Positions 7,961 through 16,752 of a stretch of 64,000 bases of DNA are shown piece by piece. The position numbers and the translations under genes were made by a program. Under the pieces are notes generated by a model. It made no database searches. It was not told the origin of the DNA and was given only the letters and a program-made list of their open reading frames with translations. Within the stretch, counting starts at the first letter, position 1. Each line of letters opens with the position of its first letter. The DNA comes from Lentzea sp. NBRC 102530 (GTDB lineage Bacteria > Actinomycetota > Actinomycetes > Mycobacteriales > Pseudonocardiaceae): NCBI RefSeq assembly GCF_030269365.1, contig NZ_BSTF01000002.1:744001-808000 (forward strand). The letters are read 5' to 3'.

Positions 7961-8044
7961 GCCTTCGAGCCGAGGTTGCGGATCGCTCGTCGCTTCGGGT
8001 CGAACTCGCTCGTGCAGTCGTCGAAGTCCCGGAGGCCTGAGGTC

Positions 8045-8839
8045 ATGTCCAGAATCGCGCGTGGACTCGTCGTCACCGCCACGGCCGCGCTGGCGCTCGC
8101 GGGCTGCGGGTCCGGTGGGCAGAGCGGCGGTGCGCCGGCGTCCGGTGCGGGGGCGCCGAAGGTCACCGGTGACGTCACGGTGTTCGCGGCGGCGTCGCTC
8201 ACGGAGACGTTCACCCAGCTGGGCGGGGACTTCGAGGCCGCGAACCCCGGTACGAAGGTCAAGTTCAACTTCGGCGGCAGCTCCGCCCTGGCGCAGCAGC
8301 TCAACCAGGGCGCTCCGGCCGACGTGTTCGCTTCGGCCGCGCCCGCGAACATGAAGCAGGTCACCGAGACCAAGATCATCACGGACGCGCCCACGACGTT
8401 CGCGCGGAACAAACTCGCCATCGCGGTGCCGAAGGGCAACCCGGGCAGGATCGCCGGGCTGCCGGACTTCGCCGACGCCGGCAAGAAGATCGCGTTGTGC
8501 GCCGAGCAGGTGCCCTGCGGCGCGGCGGCGAAGAAGGTCTTCGAGGTCGCCGGGGTGACGCCCGCGCCGGACACGCTGGAGCAGGACGTCAAGGCGGTGC
8601 TGACCAAGGTCTCGCTGGGTGAGGTCGACGGCGCGCTCGTGTACCGGACGGACGTGAAGGCCGCGGGCGACAAGGTCGAGGGCATCGACTTCGCCGAGGC
8701 CGACCAGGCGGTCAACGACTACCCGATCGCGCCGCTCGCCAAGGCGCGGAACGCGGCCGCGGCCAAGGCGTTCGTCGAGTTCGTGCTGTCCGGCAAGGGC
8801 AAGTCGGTGCTGAGCGCGGCGGGCTTCGTCAGCCCGTGA
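8045..8839 (+). CDS. modA: Molybdate ABC transporter substrate-binding lipoprotein ModA
   Basis: A 264-residue lipoprotein: the leader ends in the lipobox LALAGC, so the mature protein is anchored by a diacylglyceryl Cys. The rest matches ModA: VTVFAAASLTETF at the start, FGGSSALAQQLNQGAPADVF for the oxyanion-contact Ser, and the ALVYRTDVKAAG hinge near the end. It captures molybdate or tungstate for an ABC permease. GGAGG lies about 9 nt upstream. No modB or modC follows; the next gene is pdxY on the other strand, so the transporter partners are elsewhere or lost. Confidence 0.9.
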   Translation: MSRIARGLVVTATAALALAGCGSGGQSGGAPASGAGAPKVTGDVTVFAAASLTETFTQLGGDFEAANPGTKVKFNFGGSSALAQQLNQGAPADVFASAAPANMKQVTETKIITDAPTTFARNKLAIAVPKGNPGRIAGLPDFADAGKKIALCAEQVPCGAAAKKVFEVAGVTPAPDTLEQDVKAVLTKVSLGEVDGALVYRTDVKAAGDKVEGIDFAEADQAVNDYPIAPLAKARNAAAAKAFVEFVLSGKGKSVLSAAGFVSP

Positions 8840-8869
8840 GGGCGTCACCGGCCACGAGCGCGAACCCGC

Positions 8870-8895
8870 CCGCCACGTCTGCTCCGGCGTGGCGG
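8870..8895. terminator. Hairpin between modA and pdxY
   Basis: CCGCCACG (8870-8877) and CGTGGCGG (8888-8895) form a perfect 8-bp stem with a 10-nt loop in the gap between the convergent modA and pdxY genes. It can serve both transcripts. Confidence 0.55.
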
Positions 8896-8896
8896 A

Positions 8897-9748
8897 TCAG
8901 CGCACCTGCTCGGCCTTGAACTGCATCCGCGGCGTCGCGTAGAACTCCTGGGCCTGCACCAGTCGCAGCTCGCGCTCGCCGGAGCGGTAGGTCAGGTCGA
9001 TCAGGTCGAAGACGCTCGACGCGGTGCGTTCCAACGCCAGCGCCGCGTCCTTCGTCCGCACGTAATGGGCGGTGAACAGCGCGGCCGTGACGTCGCCGGA
9101 CCCGTTCGCCTTGAACGGCAGGTGCGGGGTGCTCACGAGCCACGACCCGGCGGTGTCCACGACGAGCATCTCGATCGTGCCCTCCTCCCGGTCGGGCCGC
9201 TCGACGCTCGTGACCAGCACGGTCGACGGGCCCATCGCGCGGGCGAGGTCGGCCGAGGCCAGCGTCTCCTCGACGCTCGCCGGCTCGGTGCCGGTGAGGA
9301 AGCCCAGCTCGAACTGGTTCGGGGTGATGATGTCGGCCACCGGCACGACCCGGTCGCGCAGCAGCACGGGGATCTCGGGCGCGACGAAGCACCCGGACTT
9401 GGCGTTGCCCATCACCGGGTCGCACGCGTAGAGCGCCGCCGGGTTCGCGGCCTTCACCCGGCGCACCGCGTCGATGATCACGTCGGCGATGCCCGTGCCG
9501 CCCTGGTAGCCGGACAGCACGGCGTCGACCTGCCCGAACACCCCGCGCTCCTCGACCCCGAGCAGGATCTCGGCCACGTCCGAGGGCGGCAGCAGCGGAC
9601 CGCGCCACGCGCCGTACCCGGTGTGGTTGGAGAAGTTCACCGTGGGGATCGGGACGACCTCGACCCCGATGCGCTGCAGCGGGAACACGGCGGCGGAGTT
9701 GCCGACGTGGCCGTGGGCGACGACCGACTGGATGGACAGAACCTTCAT
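8897..9748 (-). CDS. pdxY: Pyridoxal kinase PdxY
   Basis: A 283-residue ribokinase-fold kinase that phosphorylates pyridoxal (vitamin B6 salvage) with ATP. Family marks are the start VLSIQSVVAHGHVGNSAAVF, the LSGYQGGTGIADVI stretch, YACDPVMGN, DIITPNQFELGFLTG, and the catalytic anion-hole GSGDVTAALF with its Asp. The length is normal for the family. TAGGGT ends 6 nt before the ATG, so the transcript looks leaderless. It is divergent from a hypothetical gene with the same kind of promoter. Confidence 0.93.
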   Translation of the reverse strand: MKVLSIQSVVAHGHVGNSAAVFPLQRIGVEVVPIPTVNFSNHTGYGAWRGPLLPPSDVAEILLGVEERGVFGQVDAVLSGYQGGTGIADVIIDAVRRVKAANPAALYACDPVMGNAKSGCFVAPEIPVLLRDRVVPVADIITPNQFELGFLTGTEPASVEETLASADLARAMGPSTVLVTSVERPDREEGTIEMLVVDTAGSWLVSTPHLPFKANGSGDVTAALFTAHYVRTKDAALALERTASSVFDLIDLTYRSGERELRLVQAQEFYATPRMQFKAEQVR

Positions 9749-9754
9749 CCGTCC

Positions 9755-9850
9755 ACCCTAGACGGACTCCTGAGCGCCGCCGTGCGACCGGGCCCGGTCG
9801 ACGCGGACCCTCGGGTCCGCCTGGACCTGGGACGTGCATAGCCTGGGCCG
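9755..9850. promoter_or_regulatory. Divergent pair of leaderless-type promoters
   Basis: On the minus strand TAGGGT (9760-9755) is followed by 6 nt and the pdxY ATG. On the plus strand TAGCCT (9839-9844) is followed by 6 nt and the ATG at 9851. Both fit the TANNNT -10 box placed so that transcription starts on the start codon. No clear -35 boxes are seen. Confidence 0.5.
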
Positions 9851-11008
9851 ATGAGACCGCTGACCTTCAGTGACGACGGGGACGACGAGCAGGACTGGCT
9901 CCCCGGCGGGAGCCGGTCCGCCGCGGACGCCTTCCTGGAGTTCGTGGCCCGGCGCCGCGGCGAGGACACCACGTCGTTCTCCATGGAGGACTCGGCGGCC
10001 GAAGAAGCACTGGTGTTCATGCTCGACATCGGCGCCATCTGCCGGGTCAGGGGGTGGCAGGACCCGCACACCGAGTACCGGGTCGTGACGAGCAGAAGCG
10101 ACCACCACACCCTGGCGACGGAGTTCGCCCGCGGCGGGTTCGCCGCGCTCGACCTCCACGGACCCTGGCTGCCGGACGCGGAGAGCTTCCTGCAGGCCCG
10201 GTCGGCCCACCTCGGGCAACGGGCCGCCCGCAACAGGGCGGGTCGTGACGAACGCGGCGCGGAGCTCCGATCCGAGTTCGACCGCTCCGTGCTGCGGCGG
10301 ACCCACCCGCGCGAGCTGCGCCGCCGTCTGGAGGTCCTGACCCGCGCCGGCGGACGCGAGCCGGCAACGGTCACCGGCGTCACCCACTACCGCACCGGTG
10401 ACGCCGTCAACGCCTGGTTCACGGCCGGCGGACGCGGCATCGTGGTGACGTTCGACCCCGCCGGCCCTCTCGGTTCCACAGAGGACGCCCGCGCGCACGC
10501 CGCCCTGTACGACGGCGTACCGCCAGACCTGCTCGCCCTGGTGCGGAACGTGCCGGAGACGCGCGCGGTCCCGCACCCCGACGGCGGCACGCTCGTGGCG
10601 GCCACCGGGATCTTCACCTTCTCCGGGCCGTGCGCGATGGCGGACGGCCTGGTGACGCGCCTGCAGGAGGACGGCCTGGGCATCGAGGCCACCGGACTCG
10701 GCCTGCTCGAAAGCCTTCTCGAAGGGCCCGCACCGGACGCTGAGCCTGCCGCACCGCTCGACCCCGAGGCGCTGACCCGCTTCTGCCGGATCTGGGCCGA
10801 CACCGGGTACAACGACCGCTGGGACACGCACTACGTCCTCTTCGACAGCAACACGGTCGAGGAGGCCGGCCCGGCCCGTGACGACCTCCTGGAGCTGGTC
10901 CGCACACTCGGACTCGAGCGCGTCGACGCTCCACCCGGAGCTTCCACGGGCGAGGTGTGGGTCCGCACGGACCCGCGCATCGACGCGGAGCTCGGCAACT
11001 GGTCGTGA
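9851..11008 (+). CDS. Hypothetical protein, 385 residues
   Basis: A long, acidic, soluble protein with no leader or membrane span. I recognise no family. Visible blocks: an acidic start (DDGDDEQDW), a helical region around residues 20-65, an Arg-rich stretch about 120-165, and beta-rich segments (GIVVTFDPAGPLGS, GGTLVAATGIFTF) in the middle. The second half has a repeated FDP/FDSNTVEE flavour that could be a sensor or binding domain. It begins at an ATG 6 nt after a TAGCCT -10 box. No partner gene is evident; the neighbours on both sides run the other way. Confidence 0.6.
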   Translation: MRPLTFSDDGDDEQDWLPGGSRSAADAFLEFVARRRGEDTTSFSMEDSAAEEALVFMLDIGAICRVRGWQDPHTEYRVVTSRSDHHTLATEFARGGFAALDLHGPWLPDAESFLQARSAHLGQRAARNRAGRDERGAELRSEFDRSVLRRTHPRELRRRLEVLTRAGGREPATVTGVTHYRTGDAVNAWFTAGGRGIVVTFDPAGPLGSTEDARAHAALYDGVPPDLLALVRNVPETRAVPHPDGGTLVAATGIFTFSGPCAMADGLVTRLQEDGLGIEATGLGLLESLLEGPAPDAEPAAPLDPEALTRFCRIWADTGYNDRWDTHYVLFDSNTVEEAGPARDDLLELVRTLGLERVDAPPGASTGEVWVRTDPRIDAELGNWS

Positions 11009-11026
11009 CCGGTGGCCGTCGCGGGA

Positions 11027-11374
11027 TCAGCCGGTGAGTCCGGGCAGGTGGTAGCCGGTGTGCTCGTCCCACTCGATCTCGAGGTCGTCGAGGGTGAAGG
11101 TCCAGTCCGCATCCGGCACCGCGCCGCGCAGCGCGGTGACCGCGGCCAGCCAGTGCACCAGTGACGGGACCACCCTGTCGTCCGTGAAGGGCAGCTTGGT
11201 CGACCCGTCGAGCACCGTTCCGGGCTCGAGCCGGTCGTAGAGGTACAGGCCCTCTTCGTCCGTCGAGAACGGCGCGTTCGCGTTGGCGGTGTCGACGGCC
11301 TGGCCGACCGCCGCCAGTTCGGCTTCGTTCAGCGGGGTCGTGCGATGAGCCGCGTAGTAGAGGGATACGCCCAC
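11027..11374 (-). CDS. Conserved hypothetical protein, 115 residues
   Basis: A small soluble acidic protein (VGVSLYYAAHRTTPLNEAEL at the start, DLEIEWDEHTGYHLPG at the end) of the kind found across actinomycetes without known function. I place the start at the GTG at 11374, because TAGGGT (11387-11382) lies exactly 7 nt upstream, making a leaderless message; the GTG at 11383 would overlap the -10 box. It converges on the 385-residue hypothetical gene. Confidence 0.6.
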   Translation of the reverse strand: MGVSLYYAAHRTTPLNEAELAAVGQAVDTANANAPFSTDEEGLYLYDRLEPGTVLDGSTKLPFTDDRVVPSLVHWLAAVTALRGAVPDADWTFTLDDLEIEWDEHTGYHLPGLTG

Positions 11375-11383
11375 GCGGACCAC

Positions 11384-11670
11384 CCTAACCGGGCTCGCCC
11401 CGCGGTCCTGCCCTCACCCGCCCGGTGTCAACCGGCACCGGGCAGACCGCGTCCAGGAACCGCTGGCTGTGCTCGTCGCTGGGTTCCCTGCAGGCCCGCA
11501 GGAACCGTGCCTCCAGTAGGCTCGATGACTTCAGTGTGGATCGAACTGAAACCTTTCGGCGACGTAACCTGCGAAGACCCGTCGCGTCACCAAGATGACA
11601 GCGACATGAAGCCGCCCCGCACAGTGCTGATCACATGATCGAGTTCTGGGGGCTCCATGAGGGATGACGG
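11384..11670. other. Gap with no convincing gene
   Basis: About 290 bp, locally less GC-rich than its surroundings. On the plus strand a 37-codon frame from about 11527 (MTSVWIELKPFGDV) lacks a ribosome site. On the minus strand a short G/C-biased stretch reads LEARFLRACREPSDEHSQRF and stops near 11390; it looks like the C-terminal scrap of a lost gene. Neither can be called. Confidence 0.3.
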
Positions 11671-11695
11671 GCTGAGCAGGCGGACCCTGCTCAGC
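11671..11695. terminator. Strong hairpin at the end of the short DUF6461-like gene
   Basis: GCTGAGCAGG (11671-11680) and CCTGCTCAGC (11686-11695) form a perfect 10-bp stem with a 5-nt loop. It overlaps the stop codon of the minus-strand gene ending at 11691, so ribosomes finishing that gene would run into the hairpin. Confidence 0.6.
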
Positions 11696-11921
11696 CGCTC
11701 AGCGGAAGGACCGCGACGATTCCTGGGTAGCCGTCGTCGAAGGTGTGCGACTGGCGCATCTGCTCGGGCGTGCGAGGCTCGAGCGTGTCCATCAGGTCGC
11801 CCGCGCGGCGCAGCGCTCCCAGCGGTTGCACGTCGCGGACGAGCACGAGGTCGAAGATCTCACCGAGGAAGGGCCCGGGGCCCATCGAGGCGTCCACCCA
11901 GGACAGGTCGTGCTGGTTCAC
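11691..11921 (-). CDS. Short DUF6461-like protein
   Basis: A 76-residue product (LSWVDASMGPGPFLGEIFDL, then LEPRTPEQMRQSHTFDDGYP) that resembles the N-terminal third of DUF6461 proteins, a family abundant in actinomycetes and thought to be soluble. Full-length members are near 190 residues, so this looks truncated, or it is a one-lobe member. It lies 60 bp downstream of a longer relative on the same strand, which suggests duplication followed by decay. The start is a GTG with a weak GGGGA upstream. Confidence 0.5.
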   Translation of the reverse strand: MNQHDLSWVDASMGPGPFLGEIFDLVLVRDVQPLGALRRAGDLMDTLEPRTPEQMRQSHTFDDGYPGIVAVLPLSG

Positions 11922-11981
11922 GTCGGTCCCCAGTGCGGTGAGGGTGTTCGTCCCTCGCCGTGAATTCGAGTCGTGCTGTGG

Positions 11982-12578
11982 TCAATGCTTCCGGCGCCGC
12001 GGGATCGCCCCTGCGGGCCAGCGCTCGGTCACGACCATTCTGCTCGTTGCCCGGACGCCGGTGAGCCTGGCCAGCAACTCGAGCGTGGCCGGCCCGAGGT
12101 GGTCGTGTTCGCTCGAGCCGTCTGGGTCGATGCCGACGGCACGCATGTCGTCGACGAGGTGATCTGGACTGCTCCCGGTTCGATGCGCGGCCAGGGCGGG
12201 CTCGAACTCCGTCACCACTTCGCCGTCGACCGCGAGGGAGAACCGTTCCAATCCGCCTCCTGTGTGGTAGTAGCTCACAGCGGTGCGCTCGCGTGAGATC
12301 TCCCGCAGCCAGTCTCCGTCGGCACCCTTCAGGGAGTGGAACTCGATCAGAACCGACCACTCGCCTGCCGGGGCGACCCGAAGCCCGGCGTCTCCCTGCC
12401 TGAACGGCACTACCTGGGCATCTTCCGCGTTCCAACGGGTGTCGCCGATCCTCGTCGCGCCGACGGCTGACAACAGGTCCTCGGCAGACATGTTCTGGAC
12501 GCAGGTCACGCAGAACATGACCGTCGCCGGATCGCTCACCCACTCGAAGTCGTCGCCGGTTTCTGCCGCTGGAGCCAC
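11982..12578 (-). CDS. DUF6461-family hypothetical protein
   Basis: A 198-residue soluble protein. The blocks FEWVSDPATVMFCVTCVQN, the AGEWSVLIEFHSLKGADGDW middle and the closing LELLARLTGV helix match the DUF6461 pattern as I know it. No catalytic motif is visible. TAGGGT (12591-12586) lies 7 nt before the GTG start, so the message appears leaderless. The truncated relative follows directly downstream and is probably co-transcribed. Confidence 0.6.
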   Translation of the reverse strand: MAPAAETGDDFEWVSDPATVMFCVTCVQNMSAEDLLSAVGATRIGDTRWNAEDAQVVPFRQGDAGLRVAPAGEWSVLIEFHSLKGADGDWLREISRERTAVSYYHTGGGLERFSLAVDGEVVTEFEPALAAHRTGSSPDHLVDDMRAVGIDPDGSSEHDHLGPATLELLARLTGVRATSRMVVTERWPAGAIPRRRKH

Positions 12579-12617
12579 GCGAACGACCCTAACGGAGCGG
12601 GCGAGCCGGGCTGACGA

Positions 12618-14630
12618 TCAGGCCGGGGGATCGGTGACGTGCAGGGTCAGCTCCTCGTCGACGACGGTCACCAGGACGTGCTGCCCGCCGCGCAGTTCGC
12701 CCGCCAGCAGTGCGCGGGACAGCCGACGGTCCAGTTCCCTCGCGATCGTGCGGCGCAGCGGCCGGGCGCCGTACTCGGGCACGTGGCCTCGTGCCGCGAG
12801 CCAGTCGACCGCCGGGTCGTCCACGTCCAGCGTGATGTCCTGCTCGCGCAGCCGCTGGCGGGTGCGGTCGAGCAGCAGTGCCGTGATCTGCCTGAGCTGG
12901 CCGGGGTCGAGGCCGCGGAACAGGATGATCTCATCGACGCGGTTGAGGAACTCCGGGCGGAAGGAACGGCGCACCGCGGCCATCAGCGGTTCGCGCAGCT
13001 GCTCGACTTCCGTGCCCGAGGTGGCGGCGGCGAGCAGCTGGTCGGCGCCGATGTTGCTGGTCATGATGATCACGGTGTTGGTGAAGTTCGCGGTGCGTCC
13101 CTGCGCGTCGGTGAGCCGGCCCGCGTCGAGGACCTGCAGCAGCGTGTTGAAGACGTCCGGGTGCGCCTTCTCGATCTCGTCCAGCAGGAGCACCGAGTAC
13201 GGGGTGCGCCGGACGGCGCCGGTGAGCTGGCCGGCGTCCTCGTAGCCGACGTGGCCCGGTGGTGCGCCGATGAGGCGGGAGACGGTGTGCTGCTGCCCGA
13301 ACTCGCTCATGTCGAACCGGATCAGGTGGTCCGGTGAGCCGAACAGCGCTTCCGCCAGGGCTCGCGCGACCTCCGTCTTGCCCACGCCGGTGGGGCCGAG
13401 GAACAGGAACGAGCCGACGGGCCGGTTCGGGTGCTTGAGGCCTGCCCGGCCCTGGCGGACCGCGTCGGCCACCGCCTCGACCGCCTCCTCCTGCCCGACG
13501 ATCCGCCGGTGCAGGTGGTCCTCCAGGTGCAGCAACCGGTGCCGTTCGGCCTCGGTGAGCTGGGCGACCGGGATGCCCGTGCTGCGTGACACGACCTCGG
13601 CGACGTCGTTCGGCTCTACCTCGGGCGCGTTGGCCTGTGCGGCCCTGGCGGCCTCCAGTTCGGCGACCGCCCGGCGGAGGTCGTCGTCGAGGAACGGCGC
13701 GTCCTCGGCCTGGGCGGCGTCCCGTTCCCGCGTCAGCCGGCTCACCCGCTGTGCGAGCTCCGCCGGGTCCGGTGGCATCGGGGCCTTCTCGCGCAGCCGG
13801 ACCCGCGCGCCCGCGCGGTCCACCAGGTCGACCGCCTTGTCCGGCAGGAACCGGTCGGTGAGGTAGCGGGCCGACAGTTCGACGGCGGCCACGATCGCCT
13901 CGTCGGTGATCCGCACCCCGTGGTGCGTCTCGTACCGGGCGCGCAGGCCGCGGAGGATGGCGATCGTCTCGGCGGGCGACGGCTCGGCGACGAGGACGGG
14001 CTGGAACCGCCGTTCGAACGCCGCGTCCTTCGCGATGTGGCGGCGGTACTCCTCGGCCGTGGTCGCGCCGACGACCTGGAGCCGTCCGGTGGTGAGCGCG
14101 GGCTTGAGGATGTTCGCGGCGTCCATCGGCGCGTCCTCGGCGCTGCCCGCGCCGACGACGGTGTGCAGTTCGTCGATGAACAGGACCACCATCCGGTTCG
14201 ACGCCGCGACCTCCTCGATCACGTCGCGCAGGCGTTCCTCGAACTCGCCCCGGTACTTCGACCCGGCCACCAGGCTCGCCAGGTCCAGCGAGACCAGCCG
14301 CCTGCCGCTGAGCGTGGCGGGCACGTCGCCGGCCGCGATCCGGGCCGCGATGCCCTCGACGATCGCGGTCTTGCCCACCCCCGGATCGCCGATCAGGACG
14401 GGGTTGTTCTTGGTGCGTCGCGACAACACCTCGAGCACCTCGTCGACGACGTCCTCCCGGCCGATCACCGGGTCGAGCAGGCCGTCACGCGCCGCGGCGG
14501 TGAGGTCGCGTCCGTGGTGATCGGTGCGCCTCGTCGCGGACGAGGGCCGGCCGAGCCCGCCGAACACCTTCCCGAGGAGGTCCTCCCACGAGGTGGAGCC
14601 GAAGCCGAACACCCAGTCGTCACCGCTCAC
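12618..14630 (-). CDS. ClpB/ClpC-like AAA+ ATPase lacking the N-terminal Clp repeat
   Basis: A 670-residue two-domain AAA+ unfoldase. D1: Walker A GDPGVGKT at 81-88, Walker B VVLFIDEL at about 148-155. D2: Walker A GPTGVGKT at 412-419, Walker [11 protein letters not shown] at about 481-490. About 40 residues precede D1, so the usual Clp N-domain is missing. The linker between domains (about 280-340) is short, like a one-wing M-domain. The loop after MTSNIGA lacks the LGF tripeptide used by ClpC to bind ClpP, so it is more likely a disaggregase-like or partner-specific machine than a protease subunit. Confidence 0.85.
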   Translation of the reverse strand: MSGDDWVFGFGSTSWEDLLGKVFGGLGRPSSATRRTDHHGRDLTAAARDGLLDPVIGREDVVDEVLEVLSRRTKNNPVLIGDPGVGKTAIVEGIAARIAAGDVPATLSGRRLVSLDLASLVAGSKYRGEFEERLRDVIEEVAASNRMVVLFIDELHTVVGAGSAEDAPMDAANILKPALTTGRLQVVGATTAEEYRRHIAKDAAFERRFQPVLVAEPSPAETIAILRGLRARYETHHGVRITDEAIVAAVELSARYLTDRFLPDKAVDLVDRAGARVRLREKAPMPPDPAELAQRVSRLTRERDAAQAEDAPFLDDDLRRAVAELEAARAAQANAPEVEPNDVAEVVSRSTGIPVAQLTEAERHRLLHLEDHLHRRIVGQEEAVEAVADAVRQGRAGLKHPNRPVGSFLFLGPTGVGKTEVARALAEALFGSPDHLIRFDMSEFGQQHTVSRLIGAPPGHVGYEDAGQLTGAVRRTPYSVLLLDEIEKAHPDVFNTLLQVLDAGRLTDAQGRTANFTNTVIIMTSNIGADQLLAAATSGTEVEQLREPLMAAVRRSFRPEFLNRVDEIILFRGLDPGQLRQITALLLDRTRQRLREQDITLDVDDPAVDWLAARGHVPEYGARPLRRTIARELDRRLSRALLAGELRGGQHVLVTVVDEELTLHVTDPPA

Positions 14631-14749
14631 GGCCCGCCACCTTCACCCGGTCGAGGGACTTCCACTCCGATCCTCCTCCGTGCGGGGCGCGTGCACAGAC
14701 CAGACACGGCAGGAGCGAGCGCCGTGCACCGTGCCGGCCCAGTTCCTGC

Positions 14750-15529
14750 TCAGGCGCGTCGGACGGTCGAGAGCAGGTTCGTGGCGACGTCGCGGAGCTT
14801 GACGTTCTCGCGCTGCGACTGCTGCACCAGCTTGGTGAACGCCTCGTCCGCGGTGCAGGAGTGCACGGCCATCAGCACTCCTTTGGCCTGGTCGATGACC
14901 GCGCGGGAGGTGAGCGCCCGTTCGAGCTGCTGGACCTGGGCGCGGGAGTGCTGCCACCGCCGGGCGCTGGTGATCGCCGCCTGTGCCGAGGCGGTGAACA
15001 GGCGGAGGAGACCTTCGTCGAACGGGTCGAAGGCGGAGGCGGTGAAGCTGTAGATGTTGAGCGAGCCGATGTGCCGCTCGGGGTCGCCGTCCGTCGCGGG
15101 CAGCACGACCGGGACCGACAGGTAGGCGCGGACGCAGTGCTCCTCGGCGGCGGCCTCGAACTCCGGCCACTGGTCGCGGTGCTCGCCGGTCGCCGCGCGT
15201 ACCGTGCGCAGCAGCCGCGCGGAGTCGAGGCTCGGGCCGCGTCCGGCGCGGTACTGCCGCTCGTCGACGTCGGCCAGCCGGGAGTCGGTGGTGGCCGCGG
15301 TGCGCGGGCGGTCCTCCGTGACCAGGGAGGCCGTCACCGCGTCGGCGTCGGGGACCGCTCTGGCCGCGGTCTCCGCGATGCGCCGCAACGCTTCCTCGAG
15401 CGGTTCCTCGCCGGTGAAGGCCTCGTGCAGGGCGGCCAGTGCCGCGGCGGTGTCGTCGAGGCGGGCCACGGGGTCCGGCCGGTCGTGGTGGGACGATGGC
15501 GTCGAGCCCGGACTCGTGCGGTCGGCCAT
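14750..15529 (-). CDS. GAF-ANTAR regulator (RNA-binding antiterminator type)
   Basis: A 259-residue two-domain regulator. A GAF sensor fills about residues 35-190 (YRAGRGPSLDSARLLRTVRA, YLSVPVVLPA, IGSLNIYSF) and an ANTAR domain the last 60 (LTSRAVIDQAKGVLMAVHSC, then EAFTKLVQQSQRENVKLRDV). ANTAR proteins bind paired hexaloop hairpins in nascent RNA and prevent termination. GAGGAG lies 9 nt upstream of the ATG chosen; a longer frame to 15601 exists. A perfect TATGAT -10 box is present at 15602-15597. Targets are unknown. Confidence 0.85.
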   Translation of the reverse strand: MADRTSPGSTPSSHHDRPDPVARLDDTAAALAALHEAFTGEEPLEEALRRIAETAARAVPDADAVTASLVTEDRPRTAATTDSRLADVDERQYRAGRGPSLDSARLLRTVRAATGEHRDQWPEFEAAAEEHCVRAYLSVPVVLPATDGDPERHIGSLNIYSFTASAFDPFDEGLLRLFTASAQAAITSARRWQHSRAQVQQLERALTSRAVIDQAKGVLMAVHSCTADEAFTKLVQQSQRENVKLRDVATNLLSTVRRA

Positions 15530-15679
15530 GCCGCGGTGCTCCTCGGTCGGCGAGTGGGAACCACGGCGCCGACTGCTTGACGCACGTTGCGCGAACATCA
15601 TAAGTGGACCGTGCCGGCTGCCCCGGACCAGTCAGATGAGTGGAGAACGGCCGGCCGCCGGCGGAGGGGGAGGACCGGG

Positions 15680-16159
15680 GTGGAAGACGACCTGATGGCC
15701 AGGGTGACGGCGACGGTGCAGCGTGGGCGGGCGGGGGAGCGGGTCGCCGCCCGCGAAGAACTGGAGTCGATGTGGGCCGAGGTCGAGCACGGCGGGGGCG
15801 ACGACTTCCACCGCTGCGTGATCGCGCACTTCCTGGCCGACCTGCAGGACGATCAACGCGACGAACTGGCGTGGGATGAGCGGGCCCTCGCCGCGGTTCG
15901 CGGGGTGAGCGACGAGCGCGCCCAGCGGTTCGACCAGTCGTTGCAGGTGCGGGGGTTCATGCCGTCGCTGTACCTCAGCCTCGCCGACGACCACCGGCGG
16001 CTCGGCGACGCGGCCCGCGCCCGCGAGTTCCTCGAGAAGGCCCGGGCCGTGTCCGACGCTCTGGGTGAGGACGCCTACGGCGCGCTGGTCAAGGGCATCC
16101 TGGACAAGTTGGAGCGAGCGGTGGCCGAGGGTTCGACCGAGCCACTACCGGCCGACTGA
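15680..16159 (+). CDS. Hypothetical alpha-helical protein, TPR-like
   Basis: A 159-residue soluble protein, almost entirely helical. The first half carries VTATVQRGRAGERVAAREEL and a DDFHRCVIAHFLADLQDD block; the second half has a tetratricopeptide-like helix pair (LYLSLADDHRRLGDAARARE, then FLEKARAVSDALG). Related proteins occur widely in Streptomyces without assigned function. I use the GTG at 15680 because GGGGGAGGA lies just upstream. It is divergent from the GAF-ANTAR gene. Confidence 0.6.
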   Translation: MEDDLMARVTATVQRGRAGERVAAREELESMWAEVEHGGGDDFHRCVIAHFLADLQDDQRDELAWDERALAAVRGVSDERAQRFDQSLQVRGFMPSLYLSLADDHRRLGDAARAREFLEKARAVSDALGEDAYGALVKGILDKLERAVAEGSTEPLPAD

Positions 16160-16319
16160 CGCCGGGCGCGAACGGGAACTCGTGCCGAACTTCCGGCCGG
16201 ACCACTCGATCAGGCGGTTTACCCGTCGCGCGGCGCGTCAGCACGCGGGCCCGTCGCGGCCCGGCGGCAGTCTGGAACGCGAGGGTGGACCGAAGAAGTG
16301 CGGAAGGAACGACGACTCG

Positions 16320-16598
16320 ATGATCCGGATCCTGCACACCAAGGACCAGCAGGTGCGAGTGACGTGGGCGCTGCCCCGGCACGAGCCCCCGGGCCCGGTC
16401 AGCGTGGTCGGTGACTTCAACGACTGGACTCCCGGGACGACCGCGCTCCGGGCTCGTTCCAACGGCAGCCGCACCGCCTCGGTCGTCGTGGCGCGCGGGA
16501 CCACGCTGTGCTTCCGCTACCTCGGCCCGAACGGCCACTGGTTCGACGACGAGGACGCGGCGGACCGCGACGACCAGGGGTGCCGGATCACGGTGTGA
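16320..16598 (+). CDS. Small CBM48 (isoamylase N-terminal) domain protein
   Basis: A 92-residue protein that is a single beta-sandwich domain of the type found at the front of glycogen branching and debranching enzymes: VSVVGDFNDWTPGTTALRAR, a central strand, then the LCFRYLGPNGHWFDDEDA ending. Such free-standing domains resemble the glycogen-binding part of AMPK beta. It has no enzymatic domain of its own, so carbohydrate binding or scaffolding is the likely role. GAAGGAA lies 11 nt before the ATG. No glycogen gene is next to it. Confidence 0.7.
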   Translation: MIRILHTKDQQVRVTWALPRHEPPGPVSVVGDFNDWTPGTTALRARSNGSRTASVVVARGTTLCFRYLGPNGHWFDDEDAADRDDQGCRITV

Positions 16599-16752
16599 CG
16601 CCGCGGCGACCGGCACCGCGCGGACGACCGGGGATCTAATCGTCCACTGTGGACTGCGATGTCCGGTGCGAGCCAAGTCTGCGCCAAAACGTTGACGCGG
16701 CACCTCCTGATCGGAAAGTTCGACGGAGATGACGTCGACGACAGGAGACCTG

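Noticed and set aside
7858..8044. Molybdenum-cofactor riboswitch before modA
   Set aside because: The leader is short and lacks the long conserved helices of that RNA; only direct repeats and a small dyad are visible.
11527..11640. 37-codon gene on the plus strand
   Set aside because: No ribosome site, no homology that I recognise, and weak codon bias.
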